Assembly: GCA_951799405.1 (NCBI GenBank)
Contig: OX637335.1
Coordinates: forward strand, 17,612,342-17,676,341
Direction of reading: 5' to 3'
From: Agapetus fuscipes
Lineage: Eukaryota; Arthropoda; Insecta; Trichoptera; Glossosomatidae
Length of the DNA stretch: 64,000 nucleotides
Part shown: in pieces, positions 32,177-44,100 of the stretch
How positions within the stretch are numbered: the first letter of the stretch is position 1
Layout of the letters: each line of letters starts with the position of its first letter
Notes under the pieces: generated by a model
What the model was told of the DNA's origin: nothing
Seen by the model: only the letters and a program-made list of their open reading frames with translations
The model's database searches: none
Position numbers and translations under genes: made by a program

Positions 32177-35100
32177 TCAAGGCTCCGCTTTGCTCACTTC
32201 AGCTACTGGCTTGCTAATCTTATGCTCTACATGCTTTTCCACTTTCTTGCTATCTGATTTCTTCAGTTCTGGTTTCACATGGCTTGGTTTCTCTGCTTCA
32301 ACAGGCTTTGGAGCGTCCTCTTGTGGCTTTTCTTGTTCCGCAGGATCGCTGGCAGGTTTTACAGGTTCTTCGGGTTTTGCTGCTACTACAGGGCTGATTC
32401 CAGATTTTACGGAAAATGAGTCATGCTTTTCTGGAGCAGCTGGTTCGACCTTTTCGTGTTTCTCTTCGACCTTTTCAGCCTCTGGTTTGATGTCGTGGAC
32501 AGCATTTTTGGCATGTGATAAGATTAGTCCTGGTACAGAAGCAGCAGCTGGCTTTTCGATTTCTTCTTTTGGTGCTGCAGCAGACTATAGGTACAAAAAA
32601 AAATGTTTTCATTAATTTTAGGTTTGAAGTTTTAAATTTTCATCATAATATAGTCGCTTGTATGGTTTTAGGGATAAGGCATCGGCACTCGAATTGGTGC
32701 CATTGAGACAATCGTAGGTTCGAGCCCCGCCTGCGTCATGTCCTGTCGACACTATGACCTTGGTTCAAAATATGTCATTGGGTAATTGTTAATTAATAAT
32801 TAATTCAAATATTAATATAATTATTTATTAATTTAAAATGTTAAAGCCTGTTTCTGGCCAGCCAAAATAGGTTGGTGATTGCATTTTTCTTTAAAAATAA
32901 TTTTTAAGAAAGTGATAATAATAATCAATTATCTCTTCTTCATAGAGTCATAATAAAAGGAGAGCTTGTATGAAAAATGTTATGACTCTGGATGAAATGA
33001 AAGAAGTATGCAAGGACAGGAAGAAGTGGCGGCTAATCTGCAATGCTGATTTGTAATGTTGGTTTATTAGTTTTGCTACATTTTTTGCATAAGTAATTTT
33101 TGACTTTTTTTTGTATAGATTTATTTTTAAGGTTTTGTTGTTTTTTTTTTTTTGTAAACTTAAATGTCATTTATTACTCATATTCCTTGACTTATAGGTT
33201 GGTATGAGGCTGACCACCCATACTGTAAAAAATGGTTCACTTTGCCAATGTCACCCATGTTTCAGGGAATGTCGGCAAGAGTTGCAGGGCTTATGTTCAT
33301 TTGAGTTTGGATTTTATTTGTAAGTACACAATCAGCATTTGTAAGCGCGAACTACACGTGTTTGTTTGTGGGCATACATCTGAGAGCTTTGAATGAATAT
33401 ATCCTTGCAACTTAGATTATAGATTATAGATCTCTTCTGAATTAGTTCCAGGTGTTTATACAGAAAAAAACATTGAACTACTTTTAGCCAAATCAATTAA
33501 AACATATTTCTTGTTAAGGCATTAGCAAGCGTGTGCAATGTGTTTCAGGCAAATATATTTGGATACCAAAAACTAGCACTTTATGAATAAAAACCTATGA
33601 AAAAATGGACGTGGGTTTAAAAACAATCAATTTGTTAGATGTCAGGTTTAATGTATTATTAACCCTTCGTTGCCTAGCCTCAGTTTTATAGAATGCTTGC
33701 TTTGACTTAAAAGCTTAATGAAAAGAAAGATTATCTGAACAAACTGCAATTTAGAAGACACCTTCAGATGGGTAAAACAAAAGGGATTGTTAAGCATGCG
33801 TATGAAGGAATGATAGACATTTCCAGATTTCCACACATTGTTATGCGCCACAACCTCTGGTAGACGTCTTCCTAGAAGATCATCCGAAACACGGAAAGAT
33901 GATAAGAATCAACATCTAGATTAGCAACAAAGCATAATAAACAGACTAGAATGTCTAAATAACGAGAATTATGTCAAAAAATCAAGAATTTCCTTCAAGT
34001 GCATACGTTCTACTCAGTCTCTCACTCATGCCTGCTCTGAATACCAGATAGTTTGTTTCCAATAATCTGACCTTGGAATTTAAGAATCGTAGAATGGATA
34101 GAAGGATTTAAGTACTACAAAGAAGATCCAAGAAATATTGACGTATCTGTAGTCGAATGGTTAATGCTTTCTTTTAATATGCCCTTTGCTGTGTTGGAAA
34201 ATTCATATGCCTTTACCAAAGGTCCATCCAGCCTTACAGCAGCTGATTTTGGTTTGTGTGATCAGCACTTTCTATATTGGCGACCATGTTTTAGGCCTCT
34301 TGAGGTGTTATTCATAAAAAAAACAGTGATCCTAAAATCAATCAACTAAATATAAACTAACTCCCTCACCTTCTCCTCGATGTATTCATGTTCCACAGTA
34401 ACCGACCCAGCGTCCTTGCCCTTCTCCTTCTCAGCAGCAGCCGGCTGAGGAGTTGGGTCCACCGCCTCTACGGGAGTCGCCTGCACCGTGCAGTCATCCT
34501 GGTTGGTCTTCACGAAGAATGCCCTGGAGATCTTGTACTTGTCCAGGACTCCATAAGCGCGCTGAAGAACAAGTCCTGGAGCCAGGCGTTCACGGGTCAT
34601 CACCCACGCGTTTTCTGAAACATTTTTTTCATTTTTCATAACCATTCCTGTGATATTTTCTTGTTGTTTATTAAAGTAAGTTTTATTTAGGTAAGACATC
34701 GCCACCTTAAAGGTTAAATTTATGTGCTAATTCACTAATTTGAGTAATCAAAAAGCAGTGATCATGAAAAAAGACTGAACTACAAGATTCTTACACTTTT
34801 GTTGTGTTTTCTCTCGTAGAAAATAGGGGAAAAAAGGTGCATTTATCTAAGAAACCCACGTTAGCTTATTCAGTTTTACCTTTAAGGTATCGATATAATA
34901 TATGTGACCGAAATATTGATGATCAAAAAGCTTTGTACAAAAACTGTCGGGTGACCAATTTGTCCATCGCCGAGCTGTCTGTGACCGAGAGGATAACTTC
35001 CACCAAATAGCAGACGAATAATCCAAAACAAAAATAATAAGAAGGAATGTGCTCACGTGTGTGGACCGGTCCAATGCCGCTGCATGACCATATGACGGCA

Positions 35101-38100
35101 TACGTGGTGTAGTCTGTATCCAGGACAGAGTACTGCGTGTCGTAGGGCACTGGCAGGGAGGTGTACTTGACTGAGAGCTTCCCCTCACCATCTCGTCCCA
35201 CCACAGTCAGCTGACCGTCTAGGACGCGTTTCACTCCGGTGCTAAAAAATAATACGTGATTTTTTTGGGTAATTTAAAAAAAACTTAGTACCTACCTACC
35301 ATAGTGGTCAAACAAATCGACCAATATAAAAGGCATAGATGGCATACGAAGCTTCTCTGCAACAGGGGTGACATTGGCAAAATGAACCATTTTTACAGTA
35401 TGGGTGGTCAGCCTCATACCAACATTAGATTTAATAAAATCAATTAAAGGTTGGTATGAGGCTGACCACTAATACGTTTCTCGACTTATAAGTTGGTATG
35501 AGGCTGACCACCCATGCTGTAGAAAATGGTTCACTTTGCCAATGTCACCCATGTTTCAGGGAAGTTCAGCAAGAGTTGCAGGGCTTATGTTAAATTAAGA
35601 TTGAATTTTTATAAAGTCCACAAGCGGCATGTGTAAGCGCGAACTTATACGTGTCTGCTTATGGAAATTCATTTAATATGAATTTTAAATGTCAGAAATC
35701 TTTGCAACTTAGATTAGATTAGATTAGATGCATCTGCATATAAGGGAAACTACCCTTTGCGCTAGACATCCGATCTTGTGACGTTACGGCTTTTTTGTCT
35801 CTGACAAATGTGCGGACATCAATTTAGAAATAATAAAATCGACCTATTATTTTGTTACACAAGACCTTATACTATATTTTCAAATATGCTCTTCGCTGGG
35901 TTGAAAAAATCATAAAACCTTTACCAAAGACTGGTCACTTAAGGTCTATACAGCCTTACAACAACTGGGTCTTGCTTGAGTATTGGCGCTTTGTAGCGAC
36001 GACCAAGCTCATAAACACTTCTGCGGCACTGCAACAAGTGTCATAGACCTCTAGAGTCTCTCTGTGCTATTCTTAGAGATTTTGGTTGTCCGTTGAGCCC
36101 CCGCTTTGACAAACTAATGAGTAATGATGCCTGGGCTGGAAGTCTCATCACCACGGTAATTCTTACCTACCAAATACCGGTAATATTTGTATGAAGACTA
36201 ATCAGCTTGCGGCCATCTTGGATTGACAGGTCTTCATACAAACATTACCGATATACACAGGCCCGGATTAAGGGCGGTTCGAGTGGTACGACTGAACCAG
36301 GGCCCCCACACTCAGGGGGCCCCCACAGGGCCAACAAAACTCTTATATATTTATCAGTGCCCAGGTCTATCCGGGCATTTGTGACCAAAGGGGTCCCCGA
36401 TGACAGACTAGAAATTAGTTTACAAGCATTACAACAAAATATCTTTGGGGTGTAAGTCTTTTGAGGCATACGCTACCGAGGGGCCCCCTAAAAGCTAAAA
36501 AATATTTTCATAGAAAAAACTTCAGCGTACTTTTTTTTTCGGAAAATATATGCATCTTTGAAGTTATGGAAAAGTAGGAGGGTAGGGGGGGGGGATTTTC
36601 ATGAAGGGGGGGGGCATATAGGGGGCCCCGAGCTTTACCCCGCACCAGGGCCCCCAGAGGGGTTAATCTGGGCCTGTAATATAATAATCTATAATCTAAG
36701 TTGCAAGGATATATTCATTTAAAGCTCTCAGATGTATGCCCACAAACCAACAAGTGTAGTTCGCGCTTACAAATGCTGAATGTGTACTTACAAATAAAAT
36801 CCAAACCTCAAATGAACATAAGCCCCACAACTTTTGCCGACCTTCCCTGAAACAGGGGTGACATTGGCAAAGTGAACCATTTTTTACAGTATGGGTGGTC
36901 AGCCTCATACCAACCTATAAGTCAAGGAATATGAATAATAAATTACATTTAAATATAAAAAAGAACAAAACCTTACAAAGAAATCTATACAAATATTAGG
37001 AATCATTAGTTTGTCAAAGCGTGGGCTCAACGGACGACCAAAATGTCTAAGAATAGCACCGTCTGAAATCTAAGGAGTCTCCCGCACAGGATTTCTTTAA
37101 AAAAAATACTCACAATGTGTTCCTGATTTCGTTGGAGACCCATACCCTGCCGTCAGGCATCTTCTCGTAGTTGGTGGTGACGCAGCGGCTGCCCAGCTCC
37201 GTGACCGTGAAGTACCTCTCGGCCTCGTGCCATTGGCCCAGAAACCGGTTCATGTCGAAGTTGGCCATCGGCTGCGAAGAAAGAACACAGTCGCGTTGGC
37301 TGAGATAACGGTCCCAATCTGTTACACAATCCACACTGCACGGACCACAGCACTTCCAACTGTTGCACAATCCCATTTGGTAATATTATATTCGATCCGA
37401 AACTTCCAACCATAAATCTTATCATTCCTACAGGTAGTTTCGTTTTCAGTTTCAACTGTGCTACAATGAAAACTTAAAAAACTAGACTGAATAGACTATG
37501 TCCAACTGTTGCAAAATCCCATTTGGTAAAAGATTCGATACAAAAATTCAAACCATAAAGCTTATCATTCATACAGGTAGTTCCGTTTTCAGTTTCAACT
37601 GTAAAACACTGTTGAAAACTTTAAAAACTAGATTGAATGGAATATGTCCAACTGTTACAGTTCCTTGACTTATAGGTTAGTATGCGGCTGACCACCCATG
37701 CTGTTGAAAATGGTTCACTTTGTCAATGTCACCCCTGTTTCAGGGAAGGACGGCAAGAGTTACAGGGTGTATGTCCATTTGAGATTTAGATTTTTATCTT
37801 GTAGGTTCACATGCAGCATGTGCAAGCGCGAACTTGTACGTGTCTGTTTGTGAGAATGCATATCATATGAACCCCTAATGTTACATATTTTTGCAACTTA
37901 GATTAGATTAGATTAGAAACCATGACACAATCATACAGATCGTTTTGTAATGACCATTTTTAAACGAGTCATCTGTACTACAATGAAAAAATCAACTCGC
38001 GACGAAAAACCCTTTTATATTTTCATAATGAATTTAAAATGAATCATCACAATGTCATTAGACAAACACTTAAACTATTTTCAAAGAGTTATTTGTGTTT

Positions 38101-41100
38101 TTATATTGTTATTCGTGTAATAATATAAAGTAATCTGAGTTCTAATATTGGCGATTTTTTTGTTTAAAATCAAAATCGAGCCCTGATTTTAAGGTTAAAA
38201 GCTATTTTGCCCACCTCATATGTATATGTGCCTGTACGGGATGCTCACCTCTGCTATTCAACTAGGTAAAAGGTACTAGAAGTTCAGGTTCACAACCGGT
38301 TAGATCCCACATAGGAGATTGCCAACAAACCAGTACAAAACCAGAAAATTTATCAAACGATGCTCGGAAGAATTCTGTAACTGTAACTGTAACTGTAACT
38401 CTGTCGCCATTCCGCTAGGGGTGGCCAGAGCCTCTGCAGAGTTGCCTCCATTTTTTCCTATCCTTACATACCTCTTTCAATTCATTCATATCCATCACCT
38501 TTTTCATGCATTTTCTTCTTTTACGCTCACTTTGTATATCCCATTCTTTCACAATCTCCTCAATCTGATCACTCCATACTTTTCTCGGTCGTCCCTTCCC
38601 TCTTTTTCCTTTCACACTTTCTTTGTATACATACTTTGTCAGTCTATCATCGTTCATTCTTTCCACATGCCCAAACCATCTCATCACATTCTTTTGTACC
38701 TTAACTTTCACATCCTCTTTCAAATTACATTCTTTTTTTACCCATTCATTCCTAACTCTATCCCTCAGAGTTTTTCCTGTCATGCTTCTCAAATGCTTCA
38801 TTTCCACCGTACATACTTTACTCATTTCGCTATCATTCACTGTCCATGCTTCACTTCCATACATCAAAGTCGGTAACAATATGCCATTGTGTACCGCCAT
38901 TCTCAGATCCATCGTCAATCGCTTGTTCTTTGCTATTCTTCCTATTGCACCGACCACTTGCTTGCCCTTACACATCCTATTCTCAAGTTCTCTTGTCATC
39001 TTTCCATTCTTCTCAAACATACTTCCCAAGTATCTAAATTCATCCACAATTTCAACTTTCGTACCATTCAACATGAGCGTGCATTCTTCATTTTCATCCA
39101 TTCTGTCAAAAATCAGTACTTTCGTCTTACTTGCATTAATTTTCAACTTGTTCACACACAGAGCATGGTTCAGACTAGAGAGCATTGCCTGAAGTTCCGC
39201 TGCTGAATCAGCAATTAATACTGCGTCATCAGCATAAAGCAGAACTCCGACTTTTCTCTCTCCAATCTGTATGCCATGCCCTTCCAGATTCGCTTGTTTA
39301 ACACAATGATCCATGATTATATTGAATAACCATGGGCTCATTATGCAACCCTGTCTCACACCCTTGTACACATTAAAATACTCGCTGTATTCTCCATCCA
39401 CCCTGACACACGCCCTGCTATTAAGATAGATGGCGCGTATCGCGTTCAGAAGTGCTTTGTTCACACCATACCTCTCAAGCACACACCACATCATACTTCT
39501 ATCCACCGAGTCGAAGGCTTTCTCAAGATCTACGAAAGCCGCGTAGACCTTTTTATTTACGGCTAGCTGTTTTTCGACTATCTGTCGAAGCGCGAATATC
39601 TGGTCTACGCAACCTCTTTCCGGCATAAAGCCAGATTGTATATCTGAGACCTTCTCCTGGGTGGATAATCTTACCCTATGGATAAGAATCTTGCATAGCA
39701 CTTTACCTGGCACACTAAGAAGGCTAATCGGTCTGAAGTTACGGCAGTCTTTTTTGTCACCTTTACCTTTGTAAATTGGCACAATGACCGCCTCTCTCCA
39801 GTCCGATGGAACCTCCTTGACACTAACACACAATTCGCAAAGCTCTTTCATCCATTCAATCACACATTCTCCCCCCGCTTTCATCATCTCAGGTCTCACA
39901 CCATCCACACTTGCAGCTTTCCCATTCTTTAATTCCTTTATGACCTTTCTTACTTCATCTTTCGATATTTTCAAAACATTACCCTCATCATAATCTCCTT
40001 TCACAGTTAAATCACATTCTTCTTCACCAAAAACCTCGTTAAAATATTCTTTCCATCTCTTTTTTACATCGTCTTTATTCCACAGAATGTCTCCGCTGAC
40101 ATTTTTGATTCCCGGAGTTGTGGACCTACAACTGTCGTTGTTTTGTCTCACCCAGCTCCAGAACATCTTTTTATTGTCAGAGAAGTCATTCTGTGCTCTT
40201 TCACTCAATTTTTCTTCCATTCTTCTCTTACTCATTTGAACTTCATTCTTCGCTAGCCATTTTTTCGCCTTGTATTCAGTCTCTAACACTTTATTCTTTC
40301 TGTCATTAATCCATTTTAAATAGCTCTCTTTCTTCTCTTTCACTGCTTGTTTAACCTGATCATTCCACCATTCATTGCCTTTTTTATGCCCAATCGTAAC
40401 TTCACCGCATACTTTCTTTGCGCTTTCAACCAAACATGTTTTAAATGTTTTCCACATTTTTTCTACACATGCATTCTTCACAAGTTCCTTACATTCATCC
40501 GATTTCAAAATCTGGCTTACTTCAGCTTCAAAATCATTCCTGACATTTTCATCATCTAATTTTTCCACTTTCACTCTTTTCATCTTAATCACTTTCGTTC
40601 TTTTCCTATCTTTTACTTCGCCTATCATTACTTTTGCACACAAGAGATGATGGTCTGAGCCCACGGATATACCTTGGTAGACTCTGACATCTCTTATGGC
40701 ACCTCTCATACATTCTTCCATACATATGTAGTCAATGACTGTGCGAGTATTTGGCCCATACCACGTGTATGTGTGCACGTCTTTATGCTTATACCAAGTA
40801 TTTGATACAAACATCCCATGCTCCACACACATGTCAACAAGCCGTCTCCCACTGCCATTGATGACACCCCTTCCGTTTGGTCCTATTACCCTTTCATACT
40901 CTTCCTTTCTTCTACCCACCCATCCGTTCATGTCACCAAGCAGAATCACCTTTTCTTCTTTGTCTTTCATTCTGATTTTATCGTCAAGCATATCCCAGAA
41001 TTCATTTTTAATCTCCATACATTCTGAATCTACTGGCGCATAGCATGCTATCAGTAGAAAATTCGTTCTGTCGTACTTGATCCTTACTAGGAGAATCCTA

Positions 41101-44100
41101 GGGGAGATCCATTCATAATTCCTGATATAGCTCTTCACACATTCACTAACAATCACACCAACACCCTGTCTAGGACATCCATCTTTCACACCTGAGTAAA
41201 TGAACAAATTTCCATTACTCAGAACTTTCTCTCCTTCACCTTTCATTTTAGTTTCGGTCACACATAAAATTTTAATTTTTCTCTCATTCATCTCTTTCAA
41301 TAGTTCTTCTTCCTTATTTTTCATACCTCTTACATTCAAAGTAGCAATATTCCATTCATCTCCTTTCTTACGTCTGCTTTTACCAGGCCACTGTGGTTTC
41401 CCACTGTACCTGGTAAAGCTTTTGGCAACCCTGCAGGGGCCATCTGACACTCCTCCAACAGCATGGCGACTAGGATTGTCAGCCCTAGTGCGCCTTCGCA
41501 TGACTATCTCATCGTTTGCCCACAGGAGCCCACATCACAGCACAGTGAACTAATGCCATACTGACACAAGTTTGCACACAACTAAAAATATCCTGGTTGT
41601 CAGCCAGGTGAAATAAAACACGTGGTCAAAAAAGTAAAAAAGGGCCACGAGACATGAAATCAATAATGAAGTTAAAAAGAGAACGAAAAAGAAATAAAAT
41701 AATACTACTGAATTTAAATAAGCAGCAAAAATAAATGACGCACAATACTTAACGAATATTGAGGTTAGGTTACCACGTGGCTATTTCCAATGAAGAAAAA
41801 AGCCTAAAAAACAACAAAAAACAATGAATTAATACAAATTCTCTTGTTATAAAGGTTAAAACTAAAACGCGGAACAACATAGATATTAAAATTAACGTTA
41901 AACACGAGAGAAGCGAGAAAAAAATAGATTTTACAAATTAGATAACCACGTGTCCACACCACGTGGTTATTTCTGAAGGAAAAAAAACGCGTAAATACAA
42001 CAAAAACAATGAATTAATTAAAATTCTCTTGTTTTATAACACGGACACTCGGTCTGACACTGATGCTCGGCACATTTTCCTGAACTCGTAAGCTTTTAAT
42101 GCGTTTTTGAAACATTCTTTACACAGCACTTTGGGCAGGTCATCTTCTGGTGTAAGCTGAATAGATGTCGCTTCCTTATAAATATCTTGGATCAATATCT
42201 CATCCATACTTTGGTTTGTATGATCAGAAAATAAGTCCACGGAATCCTCGACTATTTGAAGGCAAGCTCGACATAATTTGTAGTGAAAGGAGCCATCCAG
42301 TATATGATTATGAATCCTTGTAAAGTCCTCTGTTTCCATATTTTCGTAGTAGATATATATACAAACAGCTTCAACTCGAATAACTCCTTGGAAACTTAAA
42401 GATATTCGTGACTGTTGACATTTAAAAGTGAGGTTCTAAATGTCAACAGTCACGAATTCACTCTTAGGTAATATGATCTTCGTAATTATTACGAGTATGT
42501 GGGTGTAAGAATTCCCTTTGAAATAGTCAAAGTCCCTTTACTAATGCATTGGTTTGTGTCTGACTACCAAGGTAATACAAAATCGTGTTTACTTGAACAT
42601 TTAGCCAATGTTTAAGGAAAAGGCTGCGAGAATTCCATTTGTTATTGTAAATATAAGTAAAAATAAATAAGAAATAAACATTAAGATGATTTCTTTTGTG
42701 AGCGTTTTTGTTCTGTGAATCACACCTCAAGAGCCCTATGCAAGCTTGGTCGTCACAATATAAAGTTTCAATTATACAAGCAAGACCCAGTTGCTGCAAG
42801 GCCGGATGTCTATCCGGTGATGGGTCTTTTTCGATGAAAACATGTAAATTTTTGTAAGCCAGGAATCGAATCCACGACCTGTCGATTAAGAGTCTGTAGC
42901 GTTAACCTCTAGATAACGGAATGGTAAATGTTTGTTATAGTACAAAAAAAAACAACTAAAACTGCTTAAAATTTAAACAAAGGGAACATTGCGCATATTT
43001 TTAAAATCTTTCTAATCAATACATTAGCGTCAATTATATTGTGATTTGTCGGTCATAGACCCCAAACAATACCGATTTTTAACCACTCATTTTTTTGCAT
43101 TAAAAAAAGTCATCGCCAATACGACGTATGTGTAGTATACAACTTCAAAAAGATGCTAAAAAGAATCAGATTAAATGAGTTAAAATAATTAAATAATTTT
43201 ATAGTTATTAGTTAAAGTAGTTATAGGTAAATATAGTGGTATAATGGTGTGTATAGTATAGATAATATAGTAATATGTAATACATATGATAGAATAATAA
43301 AGTTAATAATAGTTAAAAAAAAGTTGTTAATAGTTAAAATAAGTAGAATAAGACATATTATACATTTATAAAAAAATAGTTATGGAAATGAAAATTAAAT
43401 ATTTAAGCTCTCACCCTCGACTCTCGAGGCACACAAGCATTCGCTTTCGCCTGATTCTAACACAGATCACGGAATACATATAAAGATTCTAATAATATAG
43501 AAAAATATAAATATATAATGTAATCTATTTTTAAATTGAATAAATAAAAAATAAAAATGTAGTATTGTACAGCTTTGAAGCTAAGTTTTAAAAATCTATT
43601 TTCTTTTATAACGCACGGTTTCTGATATTTTAAGTGTCTTCATAATTTTAAAATATAAATGGAAAACAAAGTTGTATGAAAAACATAACAGAAGGTCTAA
43701 TAAGATCTTAAAAGAACGCAAACACATTGATTATTATTATCAATTTAATATTTTTTAAGTAGATTTCAATGGCGAAAATACTACAAGATTTTTATACCCT
43801 TAAATTTCAGTTCTTAAGATTTGGGAGACTATGATAATTTCTTATGTACATATATGGAAAATATCAAAAACTAAGTACAACTCTTTCGTCTCTAAAGTTA
43901 TTTCAAAATTTTGTGTTAATCTTATTCTTTTAATTTATATTTTTTATGGTAAAAAGAAAAATACCAGTCGTTTAAACTTAGGGTTCACTTAGGGTTGACA
44001 AAACAACCCTTTAATTAATAAATTGTGTTTCCAACCAAAACACAAAGAACGTCTTTTTCCATCAATTTATTAATTATTGGGTAAGAGCGTATTATAACAT

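Larger units (their letters stand above)
38376..42453 (-). mobile_element. Complete RTE-type LINE (RTE-b) inserted in intron 1 of the long lipocalin
   Basis: The duplicated block supplies the empty site: near 23971-24010 the flanks run together through a single GAATTC. Here GAATTC stands on both sides (38370-38375 and 42454-42459), a 6 bp target-site duplication. The element is about 4,078 bp. On the minus strand it reads: 5' terminal hairpin, ZAD ORF (42339-42034), a spacer with two imperfect 85 bp repeats and several CACGTG motifs, the endonuclease/RT ORF (41501-38415), and a short 3' UTR ending in a (GTTACA)n tail. Intact ORFs and a perfect TSD suggest a young copy. Confidence 0.88.

Noticed and set aside
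32190..32615. 141-codon plus-strand open frame
   Set aside because: Same antisense shadow in the intact gene.
38319..38876. Plus-strand frames of up to 189 codons across 38.3-41.5 kb
   Set aside because: Antisense to the LINE endonuclease/RT ORF, with no domain signal of their own.
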